Shown in pieces: positions 1-10,060 of a DNA stretch of 64,000 bases; within the stretch, counting starts at the first letter, position 1; every line of letters begins with the position of its first letter. Under the pieces are notes generated by a model. That model was not told the DNA's origin, made no database searches, and was given only the letters and a program-made list of their open reading frames with translations. Where the stretch lies: NCBI RefSeq assembly GCF_001045445.1, contig NZ_LFNF01000003.1, forward strand, positions 372,001 to 436,000, written 5' to 3'. Made by a program: the position numbers and the translations under genes. Origin of the DNA: Chryseobacterium sp. BLS98. Its GTDB lineage: Bacteria > Bacteroidota > Bacteroidia > Flavobacteriales > Weeksellaceae.

Positions 1-1025
<1,025 letters not shown>

Positions 1026-1231
1026 CTATCTTTTGAGCAAAAATAGCTAAACTAATTTCATTAAAAAATACCATAATTAAATATTATAGACATATTAAAA
1101 TACTGTAATATGTTATAAGTTGCTGATTATCTTTATTTTAAAACACTTGTTTAAATTAATTTAACATAACGTTATGATTTAATTGAAAATTTGTTAAAAC
1201 TCCCTTAAACAGGTAGTGGACAAAGTCAAAA

Positions 1232-1239
1232 TACCTTTG
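1232..1239 (+). promoter_or_regulatory. Bacteroidota -7 promoter element (TACCTTTG)
   Basis: Matches TAnnTTTG and lies 18 bp before the ATG of the TonB receptor gene. No convincing -33 TTTG is seen at the usual spacing. The rest of 1020-1257 is AT-rich with no gene visible. Confidence 0.6.
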
Positions 1240-1257
1240 CACATCTAATTTGAAGAG

Positions 1258-4200
1258 ATGAGAAAAGTAAAGATTGTACTAGGATTATTGTTTTTGGGAT
1301 TTGGAACACTGGCTTATGCGCAGACTACGCAGGCCTCTATTGTGGGAAAAGTAACCGGGCTGGGCAGCACTGCTCAGGAAAAAGTGAAAGTAACGATCGT
1401 GAACGAGTCTACAGGGTTCAGGACGGAAACGGAGACCAACTCGAAAGGGGAATACATTTTCAAAGAAATTCCTTTGGGCGGGCCTTATACGGTTATGGTG
1501 AACGAGGAAAAGAAAGAAGGGTATAACGTCAATTTTGGAGATCAGGTGACCGTCAATATGAGCCTGGGTGGCAGCGAAAAGCAGATAGAAGAGGTGGTTG
1601 TTACCGGAAATCTGAAAAACAAGATCGGAAACCTCGGAGCGGCTACAGCTATTTCGGCAAAAAATATCAGCATGCTGCCGGTAAACGGAAGAAACTTTAC
1701 CAACCTTACTGAGCTTTCCCCGCTAAGCGGAAAAGGAGGAAACCTTTCCGGCCAGCTAGGATCTTCAACCAACTTTACGATTGATGGGATGACGGCTAAA
1801 AATCCAACCTCAGCAGGGTCTACAACCAGCAGAAGTGGTGCCCCGTTTTCTATTTCTATTGAAGCTGTCCGTGAATTTAAAATTACCACCAATCAGTATG
1901 ATGTAACGCTGGGAAGAAGCGGTGGAGGTACGGTAAGTGCTGTTACTAAATCCGGGACGAATAAATTTTCAGGAAGTGCCTGGGAATATCTAAGGACAAA
2001 CTGGCTTTCCAGCCCGTATGATATCAGAGGAAACAAAAGAGAGAATGATTTCTCTACTTCCCAGTTCGGATTTTCATTGGGCGGACCGATTATTAAAAAT
2101 AAACTGCACTTCTTTGTGGCGTGGGATCACCAGCTGGATTCAAGACCGCTGATCATTGCGGATATCAAGTCTCCGGAAGATGAGAAGAGATTTAATACAA
2201 CTACCCAGACCCTGAACCAGTTTTTAGATATTGCAAGGTCAAAATATGGGGTAGGAAATACCCCGCAGTTCGGAAGTTTTGACAAAGTAAGAAATTCAGA
2301 TGCAGGATTCCTTCGTTTAGACTGGCAGATCAACGAAAAAAACTTGTTAACGCTTAGAAATAACTTTACTTACGATCTTAATAAAAACGGTCTTGGTGAT
2401 AATACCAATATCAATTTCTTTGAATCTTATGGGAACGATAAAAACCTGGATAACAGCTTGCTCCTGACTTTAAGAACAAACGTTAAACCAAATATCACGA
2501 ATGAATTAAAAGCACAGTATTTATATACCTTCCAGGACAGCTACCAAAACAATGAGTTGGGACATCCGGTTCCAAGAGCTGTTGTAGAAGGGGTTGCCTC
2601 CAGTGTTGGATCGACTAATATTCAGATCGGAGGACACCGTTTCGGTCAGGAAGGTTTTAGAAATAATGTATTCCAGATTGTAGATAACTTGTATTATAAC
2701 ACAGATAAGATTAAATATACTTTTGGTGCAGACATTATGTACACCAGATCGAAATCCATCTACGGAAGTGAAGTGAACGGAAGATTCCAGTTCCAGGGAA
2801 TGACAAATTTCGCCAATCTTACCCCTTACCGGTTCTACAGGGAAGTTCCTTTGATGGAGGACCCGTCTGTAAAATCCAGTATCTGGAATGCAGGAATATA
2901 CGGACAGATTCAAACTAAAATAACAACAGGCCTTGACTTCATGGCTGGATTAAGATTCGACTATGGAGGGTATCCGAAAGCTCAATTCAATCAGAAGCTT
3001 TATGACGAAATGGGGATCAGAACAGATAACCAGATCAAATCTTTTGTCATTCAGCCGAGATTTCAGTTTGACTGGAATATTAATGAAGGAAATAAAGATT
3101 TCGTAAAATTCGGGGCAGGAATTTTCTCTTCGGATATCAACAACTATATGATCATTAACAACCTTGTATTTGATGGAAATCATCTGGCAACAGTAGATGT
3201 GAATCCTACTAAAATTGGGTTGATCCCTGATTTTCCTGCGTACAGAAATGACTACGGAACGGTTCCTTCACTTTCACAGTATCAGATCCCTACCATCAAT
3301 TACACAGGAAAAGATGCAAAAATTCCAATTGTTTATAAAGCGAATATCTCCTATACTCACTTCTTTAACGAAAGATTCAGAGCTGGAATCGCAGGATATA
3401 TGGCGCTGGGAAGAAACAATTATTTCTACTATGACAGAAACATGGTGGCCAACCCGTTTTTCACTTTAGCCAATGAAGATGGTAGAGGGGTGTATGTGCC
3501 TGCCGGTACCATTATCAATAACGATAATAAAAGTGTGAGTATCGACTGGAAAGAGGGAAGAATCAATAAAAAATTCGGAAGAGTACTTGAGCTTGTAAGT
3601 GAGGGTAAAGTCAATCAGTATTCATTCGTGGTGGATACCAGTTACCGTTACTGGAAAGACGGGGAGATTACGGCAAGTTATACCTGGTCTGATATCAAAG
3701 ACAACACTTCATACAACGGAAACGTAGCCAATTCAGCAACCCTTTCCACTCCGGTTCAGAGCGATCCTAGAGATTTAAGAATGGGTTATTCTGACAACCA
3801 GTTCAGGAATAAAATCGTAGTTTACGGTAACTCGCCTACCATTGCAGGATTTACACTGGGAGTTCGTTATTCAGGAATCGGTGGAACACGTTTCTCGGTA
3901 ACTGCAGGAGGAAATATCAACGGGGATTTTGTAGATTCCAACGATCTTGCCTACATTTTCCCGGAAATCATTACCCAGCCCCTTCTTAATGATCCTGAAG
4001 TAGGACAGGCCCTGAAAGATTATGTTGCAAAATATAACAATGCCATTGCAGAACGTAATGGTGGTAAAAATGGCTTCTACGGCGTATGGGATGTTCGTGT
4101 TGCCAAAAAAATTAAATTTGAAAAGATTGGAGCATTTGAACTTTCTGTAGATATTTTTAACGTAGCCAATCTTCTTAATAAAGAATGGGGAGTAAATAAA

Positions 4201-4344
4201 TCTTATGGAAATATGGCGCTTTACAGAGTAACAAAATTCAACCAGGAGACCAAACAGTTTGAGTATGTGAAAAATACAAGCGGATTGGCACCTCTTTCAG
4301 GGAATCCTTACCAGATCCAGATCGGGGCCAAATATAGTTTTTAA
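1258..4344 (+). CDS. TonB-dependent receptor, Oar-like, with carboxypeptidase-regulatory-like N-terminal domain
   Basis: Outer-membrane receptor of 1028 residues. A signal peptide ends near residue 21 (...LAYAQ). A carboxypeptidase-regulatory-like beta-sandwich (about 25-105) follows, with the typical GEYIFKEIPLGGPY stretch. Then come a TonB-box-like EEVVVTG (about 112), a plug domain and a large beta-barrel ending in aromatic YSF, as expected for insertion by the Bam machinery. The layout matches the Oar/CarboxypepD_reg group of TonB-linked proteins common in Bacteroidota. The substrate cannot be read from the sequence. It has no SusD partner of its own; the next gene encodes a glycerophosphodiesterase and may be in the same transcript. 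Confidence 0.88.
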   Translation: MRKVKIVLGLLFLGFGTLAYAQTTQASIVGKVTGLGSTAQEKVKVTIVNESTGFRTETETNSKGEYIFKEIPLGGPYTVMVNEEKKEGYNVNFGDQVTVNMSLGGSEKQIEEVVVTGNLKNKIGNLGAATAISAKNISMLPVNGRNFTNLTELSPLSGKGGNLSGQLGSSTNFTIDGMTAKNPTSAGSTTSRSGAPFSISIEAVREFKITTNQYDVTLGRSGGGTVSAVTKSGTNKFSGSAWEYLRTNWLSSPYDIRGNKRENDFSTSQFGFSLGGPIIKNKLHFFVAWDHQLDSRPLIIADIKSPEDEKRFNTTTQTLNQFLDIARSKYGVGNTPQFGSFDKVRNSDAGFLRLDWQINEKNLLTLRNNFTYDLNKNGLGDNTNINFFESYGNDKNLDNSLLLTLRTNVKPNITNELKAQYLYTFQDSYQNNELGHPVPRAVVEGVASSVGSTNIQIGGHRFGQEGFRNNVFQIVDNLYYNTDKIKYTFGADIMYTRSKSIYGSEVNGRFQFQGMTNFANLTPYRFYREVPLMEDPSVKSSIWNAGIYGQIQTKITTGLDFMAGLRFDYGGYPKAQFNQKLYDEMGIRTDNQIKSFVIQPRFQFDWNINEGNKDFVKFGAGIFSSDINNYMIINNLVFDGNHLATVDVNPTKIGLIPDFPAYRNDYGTVPSLSQYQIPTINYTGKDAKIPIVYKANISYTHFFNERFRAGIAGYMALGRNNYFYYDRNMVANPFFTLANEDGRGVYVPAGTIINNDNKSVSIDWKEGRINKKFGRVLELVSEGKVNQYSFVVDTSYRYWKDGEITASYTWSDIKDNTSYNGNVANSATLSTPVQSDPRDLRMGYSDNQFRNKIVVYGNSPTIAGFTLGVRYSGIGGTRFSVTAGGNINGDFVDSNDLAYIFPEIITQPLLNDPEVGQALKDYVAKYNNAIAERNGGKNGFYGVWDVRVAKKIKFEKIGAFELSVDIFNVANLLNKEWGVNKSYGNMALYRVTKFNQETKQFEYVKNTSGLAPLSGNPYQIQIGAKYSF

Positions 4345-4406
4345 CATTTAAACACTACCTTTATCAAACGTTTTTAAGTTTTTTATTAATTTATCAAAAT
4401 TATATT

Positions 4407-5153
4407 ATGAAAAAATATATCTTAGGGTTAGCAGTTTTAAGCACAGTTGTAATGAAGGCACAAACCCAGATAATTGCACACAGAGGCTTTTTCCAGGCCC
4501 AGCCGACCACTACGGAGAATTCTGTGAAGTCTTTGGAAAATGCCCAGAAATTAAGGATATACGGATCGGAGTTTGACGTAAGAATGACCAAAGACGGTGT
4601 TCTTGTCATTAATCATGATGAGCATCATGGTGAAATGGAAATCTCTGAAACTTCTTTCAAAGAACTGGAAGCAGTGAAGCTGTCTAATGGAGAAAAGTTT
4701 CCAACCTTAAAAGATTACCTGAAGCAAGGCAAAAAAGATCCCTCATTAAAGCTTATTGTTGAGATCAAGCCTGCCAAAACTCCGGAAATAGAAAACGAGA
4801 TCACTCAGAAAACCCTGAAAATGATCAGGGATATGAAGCTTGAAGGCCAGGCTGAATACATCTCTTTCAGCCTAAACATCTGCAAACAGATCAAAAAGCT
4901 GGAGCCGAAATTCAAAGTACAGTATCTGAACGGTGAACTCTCTCCTGAGCAGATCAAAAACGAAGGTCTTGACGGAATGGACTATCATTACAGTGTTTTC
5001 CAGAAAAATCCTACATGGATCGCCGAAGCAAAAACTTTAGGCCTTATCACTAACTCATGGACAGTAAATGATCCGGCAGTTTATGAAGAGCTGAAAAAAC
5101 AGGGGATAGGTTTTGTAACCACTAATATTCCTGATCAGTTAAAGAATAAATAA
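4407..5153 (+). CDS. Secreted glycerophosphodiester phosphodiesterase
   Basis: Protein of 248 residues with a short signal peptide (cleavage near ...VVMKAQ). It has the GDPD TIM-barrel signature: HR at 25-26, E37, ExD at 55-57, and HD at 70-71, the metal-binding and general acid/base residues of the family. The family hydrolyses glycerophosphodiesters to glycerol-3-phosphate and an alcohol. Export implies action in the periplasm or at the surface. It lies between two outer-membrane receptor loci and near a second phosphoesterase at 10061, which suggests a role in nutrient or phosphate scavenging. A terminator follows the gene. Confidence 0.88.
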   Translation: MKKYILGLAVLSTVVMKAQTQIIAHRGFFQAQPTTTENSVKSLENAQKLRIYGSEFDVRMTKDGVLVINHDEHHGEMEISETSFKELEAVKLSNGEKFPTLKDYLKQGKKDPSLKLIVEIKPAKTPEIENEITQKTLKMIRDMKLEGQAEYISFSLNICKQIKKLEPKFKVQYLNGELSPEQIKNEGLDGMDYHYSVFQKNPTWIAEAKTLGLITNSWTVNDPAVYEELKKQGIGFVTTNIPDQLKNK

Positions 5154-5190
5154 CAGATTTGCCTAAAATAAAGCAGATTTTTAAATGTAC

Positions 5191-5221
5191 AGCCTGTCTC
5201 TTTTTAGGGGCAGGCTTTTTA
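5191..5221 (+). terminator. Rho-independent terminator after the GDPD gene
   Basis: A stem of six Watson-Crick pairs (AGCCTG/CAGGCT), extended by G-T and C-G pairs, with a TTTTTA loop and a following T run. It separates the GDPD gene from the SusC/SusD operon. The remaining bases to 5596 hold no gene that I can see, only AT-rich DNA and the promoter at 5573. Confidence 0.8.
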
Positions 5222-5572
5222 TATAATATAAAAACATAGGATAATACGTTCTCAGTCAAATCAATCGAAGATTGATTCCTTCTTTGCATTCTCAAGTCCG
5301 CACTGCAAAATTAAACCTTTGCGTTAAAGAAAACTTTAGGTAACGATTTGAAGTAAGTATATTTCTCCTGTTTAAAGGTTTTTCTTATTTTCTCAGAGAA
5401 AGACAATAAAGATACAAGAATGAATCTGTAAAATGATATTAAAAATTATTAATTGTTTAAGCTGTTGTTTATCAATGATTTATATTATATGTTAAACTTA
5501 TGTTCATATTTTGTTTAATAATATTTTAATAAATGTTAAGACCGTGTTAAAACCATAGCCATAATGTCGTTT

Positions 5573-5580
5573 TAATTTTG
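5573..5580 (+). promoter_or_regulatory. -7 promoter element (TAATTTTG) of the SusC/SusD operon
   Basis: Matches TAnnTTTG and sits 17 bp before the SusC start, the same spacing as for the TonB receptor at 1258. A -33 element is not clear. Confidence 0.6.
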
Positions 5581-5596
5581 CGCAAACAAAAAGGAT

Positions 5597-8569
5597 ATGC
5601 GTAAAGAGACACAAAAACTGCTTGTATTGTCGCTGTTGGGATTAGTCAGCGTCAATCTGGCAGCTCAGCAGAAAGTAAAAAAAGATACTGTTAAAGGCAT
5701 TGATGAGGTGGTGGTAACCGCCTTGGGCATCAAAAGACAGGATAAGTCTTTGGGGTACTCTACCCAGACCGTTAAATCAGAAGAGATTCTCAAAACCCAG
5801 AATAACAACTGGGCTCAGTCATTGGAAGGAAAAGTGGCCGGGCTGAAAGTTCAGACCGCAGGAGCGGGACCATTGGGTACCAGCCGTATAACACTCCGTG
5901 GAGACGTTTCTATGAACATGGGAAATAACGGGGCGCTGATCGTTGTAGACGGTGTTCCTTTAAGTGACAAAAAAACAGGAACCGGAACTTCGGCATACGG
6001 CGCCGGTTCGGGAGGAGATCTACCTATCGATTACGGGGACAGTTATAACAGTATCAACCCGGATGATATTGAATCTGTTACTGTCCTGAAAGGACCGAGT
6101 GCATCCGCATTGTACGGTTCCAGAGGTTCCAGGGGAGCCATTATGATCACCACCAAATCCGGAAAAACAAAAAAAGGAAAAATACAGATTACCTTAAACT
6201 CCTATACCAGCTTTGACAGTGTTCTCAAATGGCCGGATTACCAATATGAGTACGGGCAGGGAACGATGCAGAAAGATAAAAATGGTAACTATTATTACTC
6301 ATACGGAGCTTCTCCGGACGGAGTGAACACAGGATCTACCAGCAGCGCCTTCGGACCTAAATTTGACGGACAGTATTATTTTCAGTACGATCCCACAGTA
6401 CAGGGGCAAAGTAAAGAAAGACAGCTCTGGAGACCTTATAAAAATAACATCAAAGATTTCTGGCAGACAGGAAGCACCTACTCAAACAGTTTATCCTTAG
6501 AACATTCCAATGAAAACACGGCCTTCAGATCATCTATTTCTTATCTTAAAAATGAATGGATGATGCCGAATACAGGCTTTGACAGGCTGAATGCAGCAGT
6601 TTCCGTTGATCATAAGATGAGCAGCAGATTAAGAGTGGGAACCAAGTTGAATTTCAGCCAGACCAAAAGTGATAACCTTCCGGCTACAGGGTACAACAAC
6701 CAGTCGATTTCCTATTTCATGATTTTCCAGAATCCAAACGTAGATCTGGAGTGGTACAGACCTATCTGGAAGAACGGACAGGAACAGGTAGACCAGATCC
6801 ATCCATTCAGCTCATATATTGACAATCCGTACATTATTGCTTATGAGAACCTGAATTCCACAAACAAGAGGATTATTACCGGAAATCTTAACCTGAATTA
6901 CCAGTTTACAAAAAACTTTGATGTTGCTTTCAAATCCGGTCTGGAATGGAGCAATGAGTTCCGTACCCAGAGAAGACCCTGGAGTTCTGCCAATTACCTG
7001 AAAGGCTATTACAGGGAGCAGTACATCAGATATTTAGACCTGAATAATGACATTTTATTCACTTATAAAAATAAGTTCGGGGACTTTGGCGTAACTGCTT
7101 CTGCCGGAGGAAACATAAGGTATTATGAGCAGACCATGAGCGATTACAGAGCAATAGGACTTAATAAAGCAGGAGTATACCAGCTGACCAACGCCATCGC
7201 ACTGGATAATAAGCTTCCGAAGCCTAATGACAATCAGGTGAACAGTATGTATGCACTCGCGAATTTCAGCTATAAAGACCTTGTTTTTGTAGATGTTACG
7301 GCCAGAAATGACTGGAGCAGTACACTTCCTAAGCACAACAGGTCTTATTTCTACCCGTCCGTGTCATCATCTTTTATCCTGTCTGATATTTTTAAAATGA
7401 AATCAGACCAGTTTAACTTCTGGAAACTGAGACTTTCATGGTCAAAAGTAGGAAATGATACCTACAATTATATGCTGGATAAATACTATGAAAACAGCTC
7501 ATTTACCGGTTCCGTGGAATCTCCTTTGCTGTATCCCAATCCTGATCTGAAGCCTGAAATGATCACCAATATTGAAGGCGGAATGGATTTTACGATCCTT
7601 AAAAGCAGATTAAACTTTAATATCACGGCGTATCAGAACAATTCCAAAAATCAGACTATTGTAATCCCCGTATTGTATGAAGTAGGCTATAACAAAAGGA
7701 TTATTAACGCCGGCGAGATCAGAAACAGAGGAATTGAAATGACCTTAAATGCTTATCCGGTCAAGAATAAAAACTTCTCCTGGAATGTAAGCGCCAACTG
7801 GTCCATGAACAGGAATAAAATCCTTTCCCTTCCTGAAGAATTCCACGGTGAACCTTATACCATTGGAAGTGTAGGCGGTGTGGTGTATTACAATGCTGTA
7901 GTAGGCGGTTCGCTGGGAGATATGTACGGTTATGGCCTGATGTATTCTCCGGATGGACAGGTCATATACGGCAGCGACGGACTGACGGCAAAACCAACGG
8001 AGATGAAAAAGATAGGAAATGCCTATCCAAAATGGAGAGCGGGTCTTCAGAATGAATTTAAATATAAAAATATTACGTTAAGCTTCTCATTTGACGGGCA
8101 GTACAAAGGGATAGCCTATTCCCAGTCCCACCACAAAATGTCCGAGCAGGGGAAACTTGAGCACACCCTTTGGGGAAGAGATAATCCGAATGGGCTGATT
8201 GTAGGGCAGGGAGTGGTTCAGAATCCTGACGGAAGCTTTTCACCGAACACAAAAGGAGTTCCTGTGCCTACCTATTATGGCGATTATTACAGAAGAGCCA
8301 ATGTGGAAACCAATTCATTCGATACCTCGTTTATCAAGCTTAGAGATGCCAGAATTTCCTATTCATTCCCTAAATCAATTGTTGATCCTTTGAAGGTGAC
8401 AGATATTACCCTTGCCTTATTCGGAAGAAATCTGTGGATGTGGACGAAATTCCCATTGTTTGATCCCGAAGCGGCAACCCTTGATGATTCTACCATTACT
8501 CCGGGGATAGAAATGGGGCAGCTACCATCTTCAAGAACAGTCGGGATACAGTTAAACGTTAAATTTTAA
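5597..8569 (+). CDS. SusC/RagA-family TonB-linked outer-membrane transporter
   Basis: Protein of 990 residues. A signal peptide ends near residue 24 (...NLAAQQ). It is followed almost directly by the TonB-box-like DEVVVTALGIKR (about 36-47) and a plug domain containing the SusC signature ...VLKGPSASALYGSRGSRG. The beta-barrel ends in ...QLNVKF. Unlike many SusC proteins it lacks an N-terminal carboxypeptidase-like domain. The SusD partner starts 11 bp downstream, so the two should form the usual barrel-and-lid importer. The nutrient is not evident; the metallophosphoesterase third in the operon hints at a phosphorylated compound. Confidence 0.95.
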   Translation: MRKETQKLLVLSLLGLVSVNLAAQQKVKKDTVKGIDEVVVTALGIKRQDKSLGYSTQTVKSEEILKTQNNNWAQSLEGKVAGLKVQTAGAGPLGTSRITLRGDVSMNMGNNGALIVVDGVPLSDKKTGTGTSAYGAGSGGDLPIDYGDSYNSINPDDIESVTVLKGPSASALYGSRGSRGAIMITTKSGKTKKGKIQITLNSYTSFDSVLKWPDYQYEYGQGTMQKDKNGNYYYSYGASPDGVNTGSTSSAFGPKFDGQYYFQYDPTVQGQSKERQLWRPYKNNIKDFWQTGSTYSNSLSLEHSNENTAFRSSISYLKNEWMMPNTGFDRLNAAVSVDHKMSSRLRVGTKLNFSQTKSDNLPATGYNNQSISYFMIFQNPNVDLEWYRPIWKNGQEQVDQIHPFSSYIDNPYIIAYENLNSTNKRIITGNLNLNYQFTKNFDVAFKSGLEWSNEFRTQRRPWSSANYLKGYYREQYIRYLDLNNDILFTYKNKFGDFGVTASAGGNIRYYEQTMSDYRAIGLNKAGVYQLTNAIALDNKLPKPNDNQVNSMYALANFSYKDLVFVDVTARNDWSSTLPKHNRSYFYPSVSSSFILSDIFKMKSDQFNFWKLRLSWSKVGNDTYNYMLDKYYENSSFTGSVESPLLYPNPDLKPEMITNIEGGMDFTILKSRLNFNITAYQNNSKNQTIVIPVLYEVGYNKRIINAGEIRNRGIEMTLNAYPVKNKNFSWNVSANWSMNRNKILSLPEEFHGEPYTIGSVGGVVYYNAVVGGSLGDMYGYGLMYSPDGQVIYGSDGLTAKPTEMKKIGNAYPKWRAGLQNEFKYKNITLSFSFDGQYKGIAYSQSHHKMSEQGKLEHTLWGRDNPNGLIVGQGVVQNPDGSFSPNTKGVPVPTYYGDYYRRANVETNSFDTSFIKLRDARISYSFPKSIVDPLKVTDITLALFGRNLWMWTKFPLFDPEAATLDDSTITPGIEMGQLPSSRTVGIQLNVKF

Positions 8570-8580
8570 AAATCAGAACA

Positions 8581-10026
8581 ATGAAAAAACTTATCTATAT
8601 ATCTTCATTTCTCATGCTTTTGGGAACCACAGTGTCGTGTGACAGAAGCCTTGATGAGATCAATAAAGACCAGAGCCGGATCAATAAGCCGGTGGCAAGC
8701 TCATTACTGGTTCCTATCCAGTATAATATGGCTGCAGTAGGCTATAACAGGGCCAATGATTTTACATTTGACCTTATGCAGGTGTCTTTGGACTTCCCGA
8801 ATGAAGGAAACTCGCTGAGCCGTTACTACATCACTGAAAATACAGGTGCCGGATTCTGGAATAATTCTTACCGCTGGCTGAAGCAGGTTGATGACCTGAA
8901 AAGAGCCGCTGTTGAAGAAGGAGATAAAAACTATGAAGCCATTGCTTTGGTACTGAATGCCTGGATCTATTCCAACCTTACCGATACGTATGGTGATATT
9001 CCTTTCTCTGAAGCTTCCAAACTGGATGAAGGGATTTTGCAGCCTAAATTTGACAAGCAAAAAGATATTTACGTGCAGCTTCTGGATGATCTGAAAACAG
9101 CCAATTCCCTTTTTATTACCAACAAAGTCCTTGCAGGAAATGACCTGTTTTATAAAGCCGAATCAGACGCGAACGGAATTATCAACTGGAAAAAATTCTG
9201 TAATTCACTTTCCTTAAGGCTGCTGACAAGGATTTTAAGTAAAAACGGCGAAGTGAATGTTTACACAAGAATTCAGGAGATCATCGGTAATCCCACTGTA
9301 TATCCTGTTTTTCAAAGTAATGCAGATGGTGCGAAACTGGATATCACGGGAGTTTCTCCTCTGATGCCGCCTATTGCCAGACCTCAGGATTTTACTACGG
9401 GAAGAGCAGCCTCAGAGTTTTTTGTAACAACACTGAAAGCCAACAACGATCCGCGTTTAGCCATGTTCTTTTCGCAGGCAAAAGATTTGAACAATGTAAA
9501 CATAGGCTATAAAGGAGCGCCTTCCGGGTATGCTTTTGGAACCACCTTCGACTATCAGCCCTCCAACCTTAATCAGAATCTTGCCAAGGCACCTTTGAAA
9601 ATCCTTGTATATCCGTATGCCGAGCTTCAGTTTATTTTGTCTGAGCTTGCTTTCAAAGGAATTATCCAGGGAAGTGCACAGGCGTATTACGAGAATGGAG
9701 TAAAAGCAGCCATTGAACAGTGGGGAGCTGTAATGCCGGCCAATTATTTCAGCAATGCCAGCGTGGCTTATAAGCCTGAGATGGAAAGGATCATGCTTCA
9801 GAAATATGTGGCACTTTTCTTTGTGGACCAGCAGCAGTGGTTTGAAAAAAGAAGAACCGGATTCCCTGTACTTCCTAATAATGGAGGTCTTCTGAACGGG
9901 AGTGCTATGCCAAGCAGGTTAATGTATCCGCCCAATCCTAAAGTTTTGAATACGGCCAATTATCAGGCTGCAGTTCAGCAGATGGGCGGTGATGATATCA
10001 ATGTAAAAATGTGGTGGAATAAATAA
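8581..10026 (+). CDS. SusD/RagB-family nutrient-binding lipoprotein
   Basis: Protein of 481 residues with a lipoprotein signal: hydrophobic leader, lipobox ending at Cys20, then DRSLDEINKD. The body has helical TPR-like character with the YSNLTDTYGDIPFSEA stretch typical of the SusD-like_2 group. SusD proteins cap the SusC barrel at the cell surface and capture ligand. The gene is 11 bp downstream of SusC and 34 bp upstream of the phosphoesterase gene, consistent with one operon. Confidence 0.93.
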   Translation: MKKLIYISSFLMLLGTTVSCDRSLDEINKDQSRINKPVASSLLVPIQYNMAAVGYNRANDFTFDLMQVSLDFPNEGNSLSRYYITENTGAGFWNNSYRWLKQVDDLKRAAVEEGDKNYEAIALVLNAWIYSNLTDTYGDIPFSEASKLDEGILQPKFDKQKDIYVQLLDDLKTANSLFITNKVLAGNDLFYKAESDANGIINWKKFCNSLSLRLLTRILSKNGEVNVYTRIQEIIGNPTVYPVFQSNADGAKLDITGVSPLMPPIARPQDFTTGRAASEFFVTTLKANNDPRLAMFFSQAKDLNNVNIGYKGAPSGYAFGTTFDYQPSNLNQNLAKAPLKILVYPYAELQFILSELAFKGIIQGSAQAYYENGVKAAIEQWGAVMPANYFSNASVAYKPEMERIMLQKYVALFFVDQQQWFEKRRTGFPVLPNNGGLLNGSAMPSRLMYPPNPKVLNTANYQAAVQQMGGDDINVKMWWNK

Positions 10027-10060
10027 GCTAAGAATTAATAAATAAAAATTAAGAAAAGAT